Positions 53,965-63,594 of a stretch of DNA of 64,000 nt are shown one piece after another. The position numbers and the translations under genes were made by a program. The notes below the pieces were generated by a model. That model did no database searches. It was not told the origin of the DNA and saw only the letters and a program-made list of their open reading frames with translations. Source of the DNA: Flavobacteriales bacterium (GTDB lineage: Bacteria > Bacteroidota > Bacteroidia > Flavobacteriales_F > PHOS-HE28); assembly GCA_016702645.1 (NCBI GenBank), contig JADJDP010000002.1, forward strand, positions 186,001 through 250,000. The letters run 5' to 3'. Position 1 is the stretch's first letter, and each line of letters opens with the position of its first letter.

Positions 53965-54864
53965 ATGACCGTGACGCGAATGATCCACTGGCCGATGCTG
54001 TTGGCCATCACCACCCTCTTGGCCGCTTGCGGCGGTGATCCGCCAGCACAGGATACCCTTGATACCACCAACGGGCAGGACAGCCTGGCGCAGAGCGAGC
54101 GGATGAAGCAGACCAAAAAGGTCTTCTACAGCATCCCTTCCCCCATGGAAACGGCCGCATTGCTGAAGAAGGCCGGGGCCACCTACAATGCCAAGATGCT
54201 CAATGATGTGAAGAACGTGGACAAGTACACCGCCGCGAGCAAGCAGGCGTTGAACTTGGGTGTTTATGGTGCCGACTTGAGCTACGCGAGCGTGTTCAAC
54301 CACACGCAAGAAAGCATGTTCTACACCAGTTGTGCGAAGAAGCTCGCCGACCGCCTCGGGGTCATGAGCGCGTTCAACGACAGCACATTGGAAGTGATGG
54401 AAGCCAACCAGAACGACCGCGACAAACTGCTGGACGTGATCAGTGAGACCTATTGGAGCGTGGACGCGTACTTGAAGGAGAACGGCCGCGACAACATCAG
54501 CGCACTCATGATTGCCGGTGGCTGGGTGGAAGGACTGTACATCGCAACGCAAGTTTCCAAGACCAACGACACACCGGAACTGCGCCAGCGCATAGCTGAA
54601 CAAAAGCTCTCCTTGGGCGACCTGATCGCATTGGTGAACACCTACGAAGCCGAGGACGCAGCCATCACCGGTGTGCGTGCCGACCTGCAAGCCCTGCAAG
54701 TGCTTTTCGCAGAAGTCGCCGATGGAAGCGTCGGCACAACCACTTCCGAGGAGAACGGCGTAACCGTGATCGGGGGTGGAGGCACGACCGCCACCCTCAC
54801 CGATGCCCAGCTAGGTGCCATCCGCGACAAGGCCGCGACCATTCGTAATACCTACATCAACTGA
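53965..54864 (+). CDS. uncharacterised lipoprotein
   Basis: A 299-residue predicted lipoprotein: a hydrophobic N-terminus ends in a lipobox (LAAC, then GGDPPAQDT). The mature protein is mostly helical by composition, with patterns such as KAGATYNAKMLNDVKNVDKY, ALNLGVYGADLSYASVFN and MIAGGWVEGLYIATQ, and ends in a glycine-rich spacer (GGGGTTATLTD) before a last helix (AIRDKAATIRNTYIN). I do not recognise a named family; related hypothetical proteins occur in Bacteroidota. It lies 8 nt before the next gene and may be co-transcribed with it. Function is unknown. Confidence 0.75.
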   Translation: MTVTRMIHWPMLLAITTLLAACGGDPPAQDTLDTTNGQDSLAQSERMKQTKKVFYSIPSPMETAALLKKAGATYNAKMLNDVKNVDKYTAASKQALNLGVYGADLSYASVFNHTQESMFYTSCAKKLADRLGVMSAFNDSTLEVMEANQNDRDKLLDVISETYWSVDAYLKENGRDNISALMIAGGWVEGLYIATQVSKTNDTPELRQRIAEQKLSLGDLIALVNTYEAEDAAITGVRADLQALQVLFAEVADGSVGTTTSEENGVTVIGGGGTTATLTDAQLGAIRDKAATIRNTYIN

Positions 54865-54872
54865 TCGCCGCC

Positions 54873-55316
54873 ATGTCCATGCTACGATCGATCGCCGCGA
54901 ACACGCTCCTCACCGGCACCCTGCTGTTGATGGCCACCGCCACGCAAGCGCAGTGCAAGGCCTTCGCCAAGAACAAGTGCGCTCCCGATATGGCGCCTTA
55001 CAAGTTCAATGAGAACTTCAACGCAGCACAACTCGCACCAGGCGATGAGGCCGAGGTGGCCCTCACGTTCTACAGCGGACAGGAATACCGCGTTGCCGTT
55101 TGCGTGCATCCCATCCTCGGCGAAGTGAACTGGAAGCTGGTTGACGACAACAACAAGATCGTTTTCGAGAGCCTGGCCGATGAGCCCAAACGCTTCTTCG
55201 ACCTGAAGGCAGCGAGCACAACCCAATTGCGCTGTGTGGTTTGGGTTCCCACCAAGGGAAAGACGGACATGGTGCATGTGGGCTGCGTGGCCATCATGCA
55301 GGGCTTCAAGGAGTGA
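54873..55316 (+). CDS. uncharacterised secreted protein
   Basis: A 147-residue protein with a signal peptide (MSMLRSIAANTLLTGTLLLMATATQAQ). Cysteines sit at CKAFAKNKCAPDM, AVCVHP, RCVVW and GCVAIM. The central part resembles a compact beta-sandwich (AQLAPGDEAEVALTFYSGQE, WKLVDDNNKIVFES) of the type that senses or stabilises small ligands in the periplasm, but I cannot name a family. It follows the lipoprotein gene by 8 nt. Convergent with a second small lipoprotein gene, with a bidirectional-type hairpin in the gap. Confidence 0.75.
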   Translation: MSMLRSIAANTLLTGTLLLMATATQAQCKAFAKNKCAPDMAPYKFNENFNAAQLAPGDEAEVALTFYSGQEYRVAVCVHPILGEVNWKLVDDNNKIVFESLADEPKRFFDLKAASTTQLRCVVWVPTKGKTDMVHVGCVAIMQGFKE

Positions 55317-55362
55317 GCATCAGCTCCACCACACCTTCGGAAGGGGGTTCGTGGCGGCGTCT

Positions 55363-55392
55363 GGAAGGTCCCTCGAACCCGGGGGACTTTCC
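55363..55392. terminator. hairpin between convergent genes
   Basis: GGAAGGTCCC and GGGACTTTCC pair over 10 nt with one G-T pair. It lies between the stops at 55316 and 55404 and could end transcription in both directions. Confidence 0.55.
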
Positions 55393-55403
55393 ATTTCAGA
55401 GGC

Positions 55404-55853
55404 TCAACGGATTTCCACGCGGCTCTTGCGCTCCAGATCGGTTCGGGACTGGAACTTGAGCGTATGATAGTCGGCACTACCTGCGGATAGGTCGAGCACC
55501 AACGCACTTCGCCCCATCTCTCGGCCATCCTCATCCACTGCTAAGGCTTGCAACGTGTCCGCGAAAGCCCGCTCGGCGCTCAGGTAGAGGATGAGCATGT
55601 TGCCCATGCCTGCGCTATCAGCCTCCACTTGTGTCTTTCCAATGGCCAGTCCACGCGACTTCAGTTCATCGCTGAGTTGGACGTCAAGGCTCCAGGTGTT
55701 CTCGACACCGCTGGTAACACCCTCGATCACTTCGGTCGCTGCGCTGCCTGCAAGTTCACCGCCTTTGTTCAGGGCATCCTTGGTTCCGTCCACCACACGG
55801 CCGCAGCCGAACGCTACAACGATGAGGGCAACAAAAAGGAGGAGGCTCTTCAT
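55404..55853 (-). CDS. small uncharacterised lipoprotein
   Basis: A 149-residue predicted lipoprotein; MKSLLLFVALIVVAFGC ends in a lipobox followed by GRVVDGTKDALNKGGELAGS. The rest has a possible amphipathic beta domain (TWSLDVQLSDELKSRGLAIG, NMLILYLSAERAFADTLQAL). No family is recognised. The start overlaps the stop of the first M43 protease gene by 4 nt on the same strand, so it may be translated from the same mRNA. Nothing in the sequence links it to proteolysis. Confidence 0.72.
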   Translation of the reverse strand: MKSLLLFVALIVVAFGCGRVVDGTKDALNKGGELAGSAATEVIEGVTSGVENTWSLDVQLSDELKSRGLAIGKTQVEADSAGMGNMLILYLSAERAFADTLQALAVDEDGREMGRSALVLDLSAGSADYHTLKFQSRTDLERKSRVEIR

Positions 55854-57898
55854 CGCACCACGAACCGTCCCACTTCCTGCATGCCACCTTGCTGTAGACG
55901 GATGAAATAGAGACCCGCCTGCAAGGCGCGCACCGGCAGATCCACACGTTGTATGCCCACCGCCATGCTTCCGCTATGTACGCGGTGCACCAAACGGCCG
56001 GTCATGTCCAGTAAGTCCAACTGCACCACCCCGCTCTTGGTCAAGCTGAATTGTACTTGTGCTTCGTCCGAGGCCGGGTTCGGCATCACCAGCAGGCTCG
56101 TGCTCGATGCAGCCAACTCCTCCACACCAACCGGTGCGCCGTTCAGGTTGATGTCATCGAGGTAGAGGTTGTTGCCACCGTCGCTTTCGAACTCGAACTT
56201 GAAACGGAAGTTTGGGATCAGGCTGGTGGTACCGATGTTGGTCACTTCGGCGTAGCCCCACTGTCCTTGACCATTGGGGATGAAACTGCTGCTGGTGGTT
56301 CCACCCGTGGTGAGGTTCGTGCTACCGCGCATGATCTTGCGCAGTGCCCACGTATTGCCGCAATCATTGCTGATATAGAAACGCAATACGTCATCGCTCG
56401 TGCTGGTGCGTTTGGCATAGGCATAGCGGAACGATACGAGTACCGATGAAGCAGCGCTGAGGTCATAGGTCGTGGAGACGAGCTCATCCAACCGGCCATC
56501 CATGGCTGCGGTGTTCACGATCCGTGTGCTCTTGGATCCCGAGTAAGCAGCGACCGACGTTATTCCGAAGGTATTGTCCGAATTCTGGTTGTTGGTGAAC
56601 CACTCCGGACCGGTGAGCGTGGCTACTGTCTCGAACCCCTCGACAGCTGGCGTTGTGATACCTGGTGCGGCAAGCACTGTCACGTATGTCGCCTGCGTGT
56701 TCGTGAGCGTGGTGGTTCCATCGCTTGCCGTGAGGGCAACGGCGTAAACACCCGGATCCGCATAGGTAACGGTAGGCGTTTCATCGGTTGATGTGCCCGG
56801 GCTTCCGCCAGCGAAGGTCCATGTGCGGGAGGTCACCGCATTGTAGCTGTCATCGTTGAAGGTGATGCTTCCGCCTGCACATATCACCCGCTGGTCCCCA
56901 CTGAACACCACAGCACAAAGGGCTTCGGGTTGGTTCACTCCGGTGGCGGTGAGATTGCCAGTGGCAATGATCTGGTTGCGTTGGGCCGTGCTGCTGTTGA
57001 GAGAGGCGATCATGCGGGTGGATTGTCCGTTGGTGAACATCTTGGAGCAGTAGGAATACTCCATGAAGTTCTCCACGTTGTCGATCGGCGCTGTGCATGT
57101 GTTGCCGGTGAGGTTGCAGGTGACCCAGCCAGCGGTCGGTGGGGTGTCGCTCACGTTGTCGCTATCGCTACAGTTGGCGGTTTCGCCGGGGTTCCCTTGT
57201 CCCCACGTGTGTTCCAGGTTGATCCAGTGCCCCACCTCATGGGTGAGCGCACGGCTGCGCGAAACGCTGGAGGTACCGATCGCACCCACGTAGCTGTGCA
57301 ACATCACGATGCCATCCGCTTCGGGGAAGAACGCGGCGCCAGCAGGGATGAGCGTATAGCCAGCTGCACCATCGGCACTGGCAGCCACCCACACGTTCAG
57401 GTATTTGTTGCGAGGCCATTGGATCAGGTCCTTCATGGTTTGCGTACCGTCATTGGTGAGCGTGCTCACCGTGCGGGTTATGCCGTTCGTGCAGTTTCCC
57501 TGCGGGTCCTTTCGCGCCAGCTTGAACTCGATGCTCACGTTCGCCACGATCGGGAGAAAGCTCGCCTGCACGTTCGGCCAGTCGGGGTTCTGCTTGTTGA
57601 AGTCCTCGTTGAGGATGCGCATGGCATCCCAGACCTGCTCATCGCTGATGTTCTCGGGGCCGTTGTTGTGGATGATGTGGAACACGACCGGTACCGTATA
57701 GGTGCTACGCTCACCCCCGGGATAGCTGGCGGTGAAGGCCTCCAGTTCGGCGTCGGCATCCGCGATGGCCTGGACGATCGCGGGGTCGTTGTGATGGAGT
57801 TGTTCCATCACGCGTGCTTCGTTGGTGCCGCAGAATGGAAGTTGTTGGGCGAACAGCGATGCGCTGAAGAGGAGCGAAGGGATGAGTATCGGTCGCAT
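55850..57898 (-). CDS. secreted M43 (pappalysin-type) metalloprotease with type A T9SS sorting domain, copy 1
   Basis: A 682-residue exported zinc protease, starting at 57898 with signal peptide MRPILIPSLLFSASLFAQ. The M43 catalytic domain has the zinc helix HEVGHWINLEHTWG and, about 55 residues later, the Met-turn FMEYSYC. A PKD domain (about 395-470; ITFNDDSYNAVTSRTWTFAGG) and a beta-sandwich region that binds or displays the protein (about 475-590) follow. A type A sorting domain ends the protein (LLVMPNPASDEAQVQ, LYFIRLQQGGMQE). It should be surface-attached or released through the T9SS. It is one of three tandem copies. The box TAGTTTCGC precedes it. Confidence 0.92.
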   Translation of the reverse strand: MRPILIPSLLFSASLFAQQLPFCGTNEARVMEQLHHNDPAIVQAIADADAELEAFTASYPGGERSTYTVPVVFHIIHNNGPENISDEQVWDAMRILNEDFNKQNPDWPNVQASFLPIVANVSIEFKLARKDPQGNCTNGITRTVSTLTNDGTQTMKDLIQWPRNKYLNVWVAASADGAAGYTLIPAGAAFFPEADGIVMLHSYVGAIGTSSVSRSRALTHEVGHWINLEHTWGQGNPGETANCSDSDNVSDTPPTAGWVTCNLTGNTCTAPIDNVENFMEYSYCSKMFTNGQSTRMIASLNSSTAQRNQIIATGNLTATGVNQPEALCAVVFSGDQRVICAGGSITFNDDSYNAVTSRTWTFAGGSPGTSTDETPTVTYADPGVYAVALTASDGTTTLTNTQATYVTVLAAPGITTPAVEGFETVATLTGPEWFTNNQNSDNTFGITSVAAYSGSKSTRIVNTAAMDGRLDELVSTTYDLSAASSVLVSFRYAYAKRTSTSDDVLRFYISNDCGNTWALRKIMRGSTNLTTGGTTSSSFIPNGQGQWGYAEVTNIGTTSLIPNFRFKFEFESDGGNNLYLDDINLNGAPVGVEELAASSTSLLVMPNPASDEAQVQFSLTKSGVVQLDLLDMTGRLVHRVHSGSMAVGIQRVDLPVRALQAGLYFIRLQQGGMQEVGRFVVR

Positions 57899-57930
57899 GG
57901 ACTTGGAAGGGTTCTCGTATTCGGTACTGC

Positions 57931-57939
57931 GCGAAACTA
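57931..57939 (-). promoter_or_regulatory. putative -7 promoter box of M43 copy 1
   Basis: TAGTTTCGC on the minus strand, 32 nt before the ATG at 57898. Confidence 0.4.
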
Positions 57940-57983
57940 AGGGACCACGGTGTTCGCCGCGGTCCCCAATGGACGATGAACGA

Positions 57984-60062
57984 TCACTCGACCACCAAGC
58001 GGGTGGCCCTTGTGCCGTTGTCCGTTGAGAGTTGCACCACATAGGTCCCGGGAGCCAGCCCGCTCGCATCGAGCGATACGCGCTGCTCTCCAGTAGGACG
58101 TAGTCCGAGCTCCGAACGCTGCACGGTACGACCGAGGGCGTCGATCACCTCAACTCGCACCGCACCGGCCTTGCGCATGTCGAAGAGCAACTGCGCGTTG
58201 CCAGTGGCGGGATTGGGTTGAACGGAGAGACTTCCTGTTCCCACAGCCAGCTCCTCTACCCCAACGGGCAAGCCATTGAGGTTGATATCGTCCAGGTATA
58301 GGGTGTTCCCGCCGTTGCTTTCGAACACGAACTTGAAGCGGAAATTGGCAACATGGTTCGCGCTACCGATGTTGGTCACCTCGGTGTATCCCCATTGCGC
58401 TGGACCATTGGGGACGAAGGTGCCGGTGACGATACCGCCCGTAGTGAGCGTTGTGCTGCCTCGCATGATCTTGCGCAGGGCCCAGTTCGCTCCGCAATCG
58501 CTGCTCACATATACGCTCAGGATATCGTCATTGGAGCTGTTGCGCCGAGCGAAGGCGTGGCGGAAGGTGAGCGTGATGGCCTCCGCAGCGCTCATGTCGA
58601 AGGAGCGTGAGAGAAGTTCGTCCACGTTCCCGTTCATCGCCGCCGTGTTCAAGATGCGTGTGCTCTTGCTGCCGGTGTAGGCCGCAGTGGTCGTCACGCC
58701 AAAGGTGTTGTCGGCGTTGGAGTTGACCGTATACCACTCTGGACCGTTCAATTGCGTGAGGTCCTCGAATCCCTCCACCAACGGTGCTGCGGTTCCGGGA
58801 TCTTCGAGCACGGTAACCGTCAGGTTCTGGGTGGAGGTGAGCGTGGTGCTGCCATCGCTCACGGTGAGCTGGACGTTGTAGGTGCCTGCTTGATCGTATA
58901 CCACGGAAGGTTCTTCTTCCTGGCTGGTGGCGGGTGTTCCGCCGGGGAAGCTCCAAGTCCGTGAGGTGACACCGTGGTAGCTCAGGTCCGTGAAGGTGAC
59001 CGTGCTCCCAGCGCACACGAGTGTCGCGCTGCTTGTGAATTCGGCCTCGCAAAGGACCGGTGCATCGTTCACACCGGTGGCGGTGAGATTGCTCGCGCTG
59101 GTGAGCTGATTGCGTTGTGCTGTTCCACTGGTGAGCGCTGCGAGCATGCGCGTCTTCTGTCCGGTGGTGAACATCTTGGCGCAGTACGAGTATTCCATGT
59201 AGTTCTCCACATTGTCCAACGGGCTGCCACAGCTCGCGCCGGCAAGGAAGCAGGAAGTCCAGCCTCGTGTGTTCGGTGTGTCGGTAACGCTGTCGTCGTC
59301 GTCGCAGTTCTCCTCCAGTCCGGGGTCGTTGGTGCCGCCCCAGCAGTGCTTCAGGTTGATCCAATGGCCTACTTCATGGGTAAGGGTGCGTGACCGACCG
59401 GGCGAACTTGTGCCGATCGCTCCTGTATAGGTGTGCAGAAGAACGATGCCATCCGCTTCGGCCCAATTGGCAACCGAGCCGGGACGATAGGTGTAACCGG
59501 CGGCACCATCGGCGCTTGCGGCCACCCACACGTTCAGGTACTTGTTACGAGGCCACTGGATCAAGTCCTTCATGGTTTGCGTACCGTCGTTGGTGAGCGG
59601 TGAAACCGTGCGCGTGATACCCTTGGTGCAGTTGCCTTGTGGATCCTTGGTGGCCAGCCTGAAGGTGATGCCGACGTCGGCAACGAGGTCCAGGAATTCC
59701 GGGCGCACGTTCGGCCAATCGGGGTTCAATTTGTTGAAGTCGTCGTTCAGCACACGGATGGCATCATACACCTGCTCATCGCTGATGTTCTCCGGTCCGT
59801 TGTTGTGGATGATGTGGAAGACCACGGGTATCGTGTAATCCACGCGTTCCGCGCCCGTATGCTCCAAGGCCCAGTTGGCGGTGAAGGCTTCGAGTTCGGC
59901 ATCGGCTTGCGCAATGCGAGCCAGTTCCACCGGATCGTTGCGGTGGAAACGCGACAGACCACCCAGGTCGTCCGCGTTGCACGGTGCCACATCGCCTTGG
60001 GCAAAGAGCGCAGGAGCGACCAGTGAAAGGATGGCCAACAAGGAGAAAATGCGCTTCGTCAT
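57984..60062 (-). CDS. secreted M43 metalloprotease with type A T9SS sorting domain, copy 2
   Basis: A 692-residue paralogue of copy 1 with the same order of parts: signal peptide (MTKRIFSLLAILSLVAPALFAQ), M43 domain with HEVGHWINLKH (about residue 235) and MEYSYC, PKD (VTFTDLSYHGVTSRTWSFPG), the beta-sandwich and a type A end (LSVQPNPATGNAQLL). Several blocks are identical or nearly so with copy 1, for example the segment around FHIIHNNGPENISDEQV and TNDGTQTMKDLIQWPRNKY. Small differences include CPSPLDNVENYMEY-type spacing in the Met-turn region. It is intact and has its own upstream box. Confidence 0.92.
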   Translation of the reverse strand: MTKRIFSLLAILSLVAPALFAQGDVAPCNADDLGGLSRFHRNDPVELARIAQADAELEAFTANWALEHTGAERVDYTIPVVFHIIHNNGPENISDEQVYDAIRVLNDDFNKLNPDWPNVRPEFLDLVADVGITFRLATKDPQGNCTKGITRTVSPLTNDGTQTMKDLIQWPRNKYLNVWVAASADGAAGYTYRPGSVANWAEADGIVLLHTYTGAIGTSSPGRSRTLTHEVGHWINLKHCWGGTNDPGLEENCDDDDSVTDTPNTRGWTSCFLAGASCGSPLDNVENYMEYSYCAKMFTTGQKTRMLAALTSGTAQRNQLTSASNLTATGVNDAPVLCEAEFTSSATLVCAGSTVTFTDLSYHGVTSRTWSFPGGTPATSQEEEPSVVYDQAGTYNVQLTVSDGSTTLTSTQNLTVTVLEDPGTAAPLVEGFEDLTQLNGPEWYTVNSNADNTFGVTTTAAYTGSKSTRILNTAAMNGNVDELLSRSFDMSAAEAITLTFRHAFARRNSSNDDILSVYVSSDCGANWALRKIMRGSTTLTTGGIVTGTFVPNGPAQWGYTEVTNIGSANHVANFRFKFVFESNGGNTLYLDDINLNGLPVGVEELAVGTGSLSVQPNPATGNAQLLFDMRKAGAVRVEVIDALGRTVQRSELGLRPTGEQRVSLDASGLAPGTYVVQLSTDNGTRATRLVVE

Positions 60063-60086
60063 GATGAGGGATTGGATGAAAGCGAC

Positions 60087-60095
60087 GCGAACATA
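60087..60095 (-). promoter_or_regulatory. putative -7 promoter box of M43 copy 2
   Basis: TATGTTCGC on the minus strand, 24 nt before the ATG at 60062. Confidence 0.35.
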
Positions 60096-60245
60096 CCCGT
60101 CCCGGTATCAACCGATCGTCACGCCGGTGCCATTGGAACGCTTGGCTTGGAGTTCCTGTTCATTGGCCCTGGGACGACTGCACGGCAAGGATCCGATGTA
60201 GGGCAACTCATGCCCGACGAGCACTGCAACCTCCTCGATGGAGGC

Positions 60246-62300
60246 TCATTCCACCACGAAACGAACCACCCGCTGTTGGGTGGCTATGCGCTGGCGGAGG
60301 AAGTAGAGGCCGGGGGCCAGGCTTTGGATGGGGATCTCCAAGCGATGCGACCCGGCGGGATACGTACCGTTCGCGATGGTCGTCAAGGTCCTGCCGAGCG
60401 GATCCACAAGGTCCAGCACCACAAGAGCAGTAAGATCCGTTTGGAACTCCACTTGGGCGAAGACACCCGAGGCGTCTGGCCACACGTGCAAGGTTCCATG
60501 GGGGGTTCGCTTCGCCGATGCCCACCGGGGAACCCAGTATGTTGATGTCGTCCAGATAGAGGTTGTTACCACCACCGCTTTCGAACTCGAACATGATCCG
60601 GAACGAGGGGGTGTGCAGGTTCTCGTTGATGTTGGTCATCAGAACCTCGCCCCATTGCGCAGTGCTCAAGGGAATGAAGTCGCCGCCGACGATACCTCCG
60701 GTCAGCAAGGATGTATTGGCGTGCATCACTTTGCGGAGGATCCACTGGTCCCCGCAATTTCCGCTCACGTAGACGCGCAGTACATCGTCATTGTTGGCAT
60801 TGCGCTGTGCGTATGCGTACCGGAAGGAGATGTTGATGTCCGAGGCATCGCTAAGGTCGAAGGTGCTCGAAACAAGCCGGTCCGTTCGCCCCGTGTTCTG
60901 CCATCCATTTTGGAACACCACTGAATTGCTTCCGGTGTAGGCTGCGAGGTTTGTTTGCTCGAAGCTCCCGTCCGCATCGGGATCCTCGCTCCACCAGCGA
61001 TCGTTGGGCAGGGCGGTTGAATTCTCGAATCCCTCCACGAAGGGTGTTGCCGTTCCAGGGTTCGGAAGTACCGTGATGTATTGCTCTTCAGTGGTGCTGA
61101 TCGTTGTGCTGCCATCGCCAACGTTGAGCGTAACCGGATGATCCCTGCCTGTTCGTAGACCACGCTCGCTGTTTCTTCGAAAGAGCCGGAAGGTGTTCCT
61201 CCCGGAAAGCTCCAAAAGCGCTGTGTCACGCCGAAGTAGCTCTGGTCCGTATAGATTACCGGAATACCCGCGCACACTTCACGACGGCTGGCACCGAACC
61301 GGGCCGAACAGAGTTGCGGTGCTTCAAGCACACCGGTGATCGCAAGGTTTTCCGGTTGCCATAGGTTCTCACGTTGTGCGATGGGGGAGGTGAGCGCGGC
61401 CAACATGCGTTCGCCCTGGCGGTGCGTGAACATCTTGCAGCAATAGGAGTACTCCATGTAGTTCTGCACGTTGTCCTGCACATTCCCACAGGTGGCGCCG
61501 CTGAGGGTGCAGGAGGTCCAGCCGCTCGTGTTCGGGGTGTCTTCGACCTCGTCGTCCATATTGCAGTTCTCCGGGAGGCCCGGTTCGTTGCTATCGCCCC
61601 AGCAGTGCTTCAGGTTGAGCCAATGACCCACCTCGTGGCTGAGCACGCGTGATTTGTACGGTGCACTGGTACCGATACTTCCCGTGTAGCTGTGAAGGAT
61701 CACAATGCCGTCCGCCTCCGGCCAGTTGTCCAACCAAGTGGGGTAGTAGGTGTAGCCCGCCGCACCGTTCGCGCTGGCCGCCACCCATACGTTCATGTAG
61801 CGCTCGCGCGGCCATTGGATCAACTGCGTCATCTCGAAGTCACCATCGTAGGTGCGCGTGCTTTCCGTGCGGGTGATCCCGTTCGTGCAGTTGCCGTCGG
61901 GATCCTTGAGCGCCAGACGGAATTCGATACCCATATCGCCGACGAGATCCAGGAAAGCAGGCTGGACGTTCACCCAATCGGGGTTCTGCTTGTTGAAGTC
62001 CTCGTTCAGGATGCGGATGGCATCGTTCACCTGTGCATCGCTGATGTTCTCATCCCCATTGTCGTGGATGATATGGAAGACCACCGGGATGATCAACGGA
62101 TCGCCACCACCGCGATGGAAGGTCGCGGTATGGTCATCGAGCGTTGCCTTCGCCTGCAATGCGTGCTCCCAAGCACCGGGTGTAGCGGCCAGGTGTTTTT
62201 CCAGTTCCGCAGGGTTGTTCGCCAAACAGCGGAAACCCTCATCCTGGGAAGCGGCAACGAACGGGATGGCAAGCAGAAGGACGGAAAGAGTTGGGCGCAT
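60246..62300 (-). CDS. secreted M43 metalloprotease with type A T9SS sorting domain, copy 3 (two frameshifts)
   Basis: A 684-residue paralogue after correction, starting at 62300 (MRPTLSVLLLAIPFVAASQD). The catalytic domain is complete (HEVGHWLNLKHCWGD, then NYMEYSYCC). The first break is at CCC 61143-61145 (one base missing), between VVYEQAG and HPVTLNVGDG in the PKD domain. The second is the six-G run 60500-60505 (one base extra) between GIGEANP and HGTLHVWPDASG. The two errors cancel in length. The C-terminus (GLYFLRQRIATQQRVV, RFVVE) is a type A signal. It is the most diverged of the three copies. Confidence 0.88.
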
Positions 62301-62320
62301 GGTCGAAGGGATGAACGCTG

Positions 62321-62329
62321 GGCAAGGTA
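62321..62329 (-). promoter_or_regulatory. putative -7 promoter box of M43 copy 3
   Basis: TACCTTGCC on the minus strand, 20 nt before the ATG at 62300, identical to the box before polA. Confidence 0.35.
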
Positions 62330-62384
62330 AACCTGTTCGTCCCGGCCCTTGCGACCGGTGCATCACCGGCCTTTGAAGCCTGCC

Positions 62385-63524
62385 TCAGCGCAGAGCCTGC
62401 TCCAGGTCGGCGATCAGATCCTCAGCGTCCTCCAATCCCACGCTCAGGCGGATCAGCGTATCGGCCAAGCCGTTCTTCAAGCGCTCTTGGCGGGGAATGC
62501 TGGCGTGCGTCATGCTGGCGGGATGGCCGAGCAAGGACTCGACCCCACCGAGCGACTCGGCCAGGGCGAAGAGTTTGCACGAGGACAGCACTTTGGTCGC
62601 ATCGTCCATGCGGTCACCCTTCAGGGTGAAGCTGATCATGCCGCCGAAGCCGCGCATTTGTTTCGCCGCCACAGCATGGTTGGCGTGCGTGGCGAATCCG
62701 GGCCAGTGCACCTTGTCCACCTTGGGTTGCTTCACCAACCACTCGGCCACCGCTTTCCCATTTTCGCAGTGGCGTTGCATGCGCAGGTGCAGCGTCTTCA
62801 AGCCCCGCAGCACCAAGAAACAATCCTGCGGGCCCGGTGTGGCACCGCTGCTGTTCTGGACGAAGGCGAGTCGCTCAGCGAGCGCTGCATCCTTCACAAC
62901 GAGCGCGCCCATCACCACATCGCTGTGGCCGCCCAGGTACTTCGTCACGCTGTGCATAACGATGTCGGCACCCAGGTCCAACGGCGTTTGCAGGTAAGGA
63001 CTCGCGAACGTGTTGTCCACGCCGAGCAGCGCGCCGCATTTTTTTGAGATCGCCGCAAGGCCCGCAATGTCGATGATGCGCAACAGTGGGTTCGTCGGTG
63101 TTTCGGCCCAGATCAATTTCGTCTTCGATGTGATCGCGGCTTCCACGTTCTTCAGGTCGCCCATGTCCACGAAGTGGAACTTCACACCGAAGCCTTCGTA
63201 GATCTTCGTGAACAGCCGATAGGTGCCGCCGTAGAGATCATTGGTGCTCACCACCTCGTCCCCGGGCTTCAAGAGCTTCACGATCGCATCGATGCTCGCC
63301 ATGCCACTGCTGAAGCAGAGCCCGTGCGTGCCGTTCTCCAAGGCGGCCAGTGCGTTCTGCAAAGCCGTTCGCGTGGGGTTGTGCGTGCGACTGTACTCGT
63401 AGCCCTTGTGGTCACCAGGTGCCGCCTGCACGTAGGTGCTCGTTTGGAAGATGGGCGTCATGATCGCGCCCGTTGAAGGGTCGGGAGCTACGCCGGCATG
63501 GATCGCTTTGGTTCCGAATTTCAT
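62385..63524 (-). CDS. PLP-dependent trans-sulfuration enzyme (cystathionine gamma-synthase/gamma-lyase)
   Basis: A 379-residue cytoplasmic enzyme of cysteine/methionine metabolism. I start at 63524 (MKFGTKAIHAGVAPDPSTGA), which is the usual family start; the in-frame ATG at 63593 would extend it by 23 basic residues and place the TACCTTCGC box inside the gene. Diagnostic features are SSGMASIDAIV, the PLP-phosphate and Tyr region YEYSRTHNPTR, VDNTFASPYLQ and the lysine motif HSVTKYLGGHSD, followed by SLGGVESLLGHP. The sequence cannot separate gamma-synthase from gamma-lyase. The divergent EamA gene begins 82 bp away. Confidence 0.92.
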   Translation of the reverse strand: MKFGTKAIHAGVAPDPSTGAIMTPIFQTSTYVQAAPGDHKGYEYSRTHNPTRTALQNALAALENGTHGLCFSSGMASIDAIVKLLKPGDEVVSTNDLYGGTYRLFTKIYEGFGVKFHFVDMGDLKNVEAAITSKTKLIWAETPTNPLLRIIDIAGLAAISKKCGALLGVDNTFASPYLQTPLDLGADIVMHSVTKYLGGHSDVVMGALVVKDAALAERLAFVQNSSGATPGPQDCFLVLRGLKTLHLRMQRHCENGKAVAEWLVKQPKVDKVHWPGFATHANHAVAAKQMRGFGGMISFTLKGDRMDDATKVLSSCKLFALAESLGGVESLLGHPASMTHASIPRQERLKNGLADTLIRLSVGLEDAEDLIADLEQALR

Positions 63525-63552
63525 GGGAGCAAACGCCTTTTTCGCGCGGTCG

Positions 63553-63561
63553 GCGAAGGTA
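63553..63561 (-). promoter_or_regulatory. putative -7 promoter box of the trans-sulfuration gene
   Basis: TACCTTCGC on the minus strand, 28 nt before the ATG at 63524. It supports that start over 63593. Confidence 0.45.
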
Positions 63562-63594
63562 GCGCGGCGCTTTTTCCCGGTTGGCTGCGCCATT

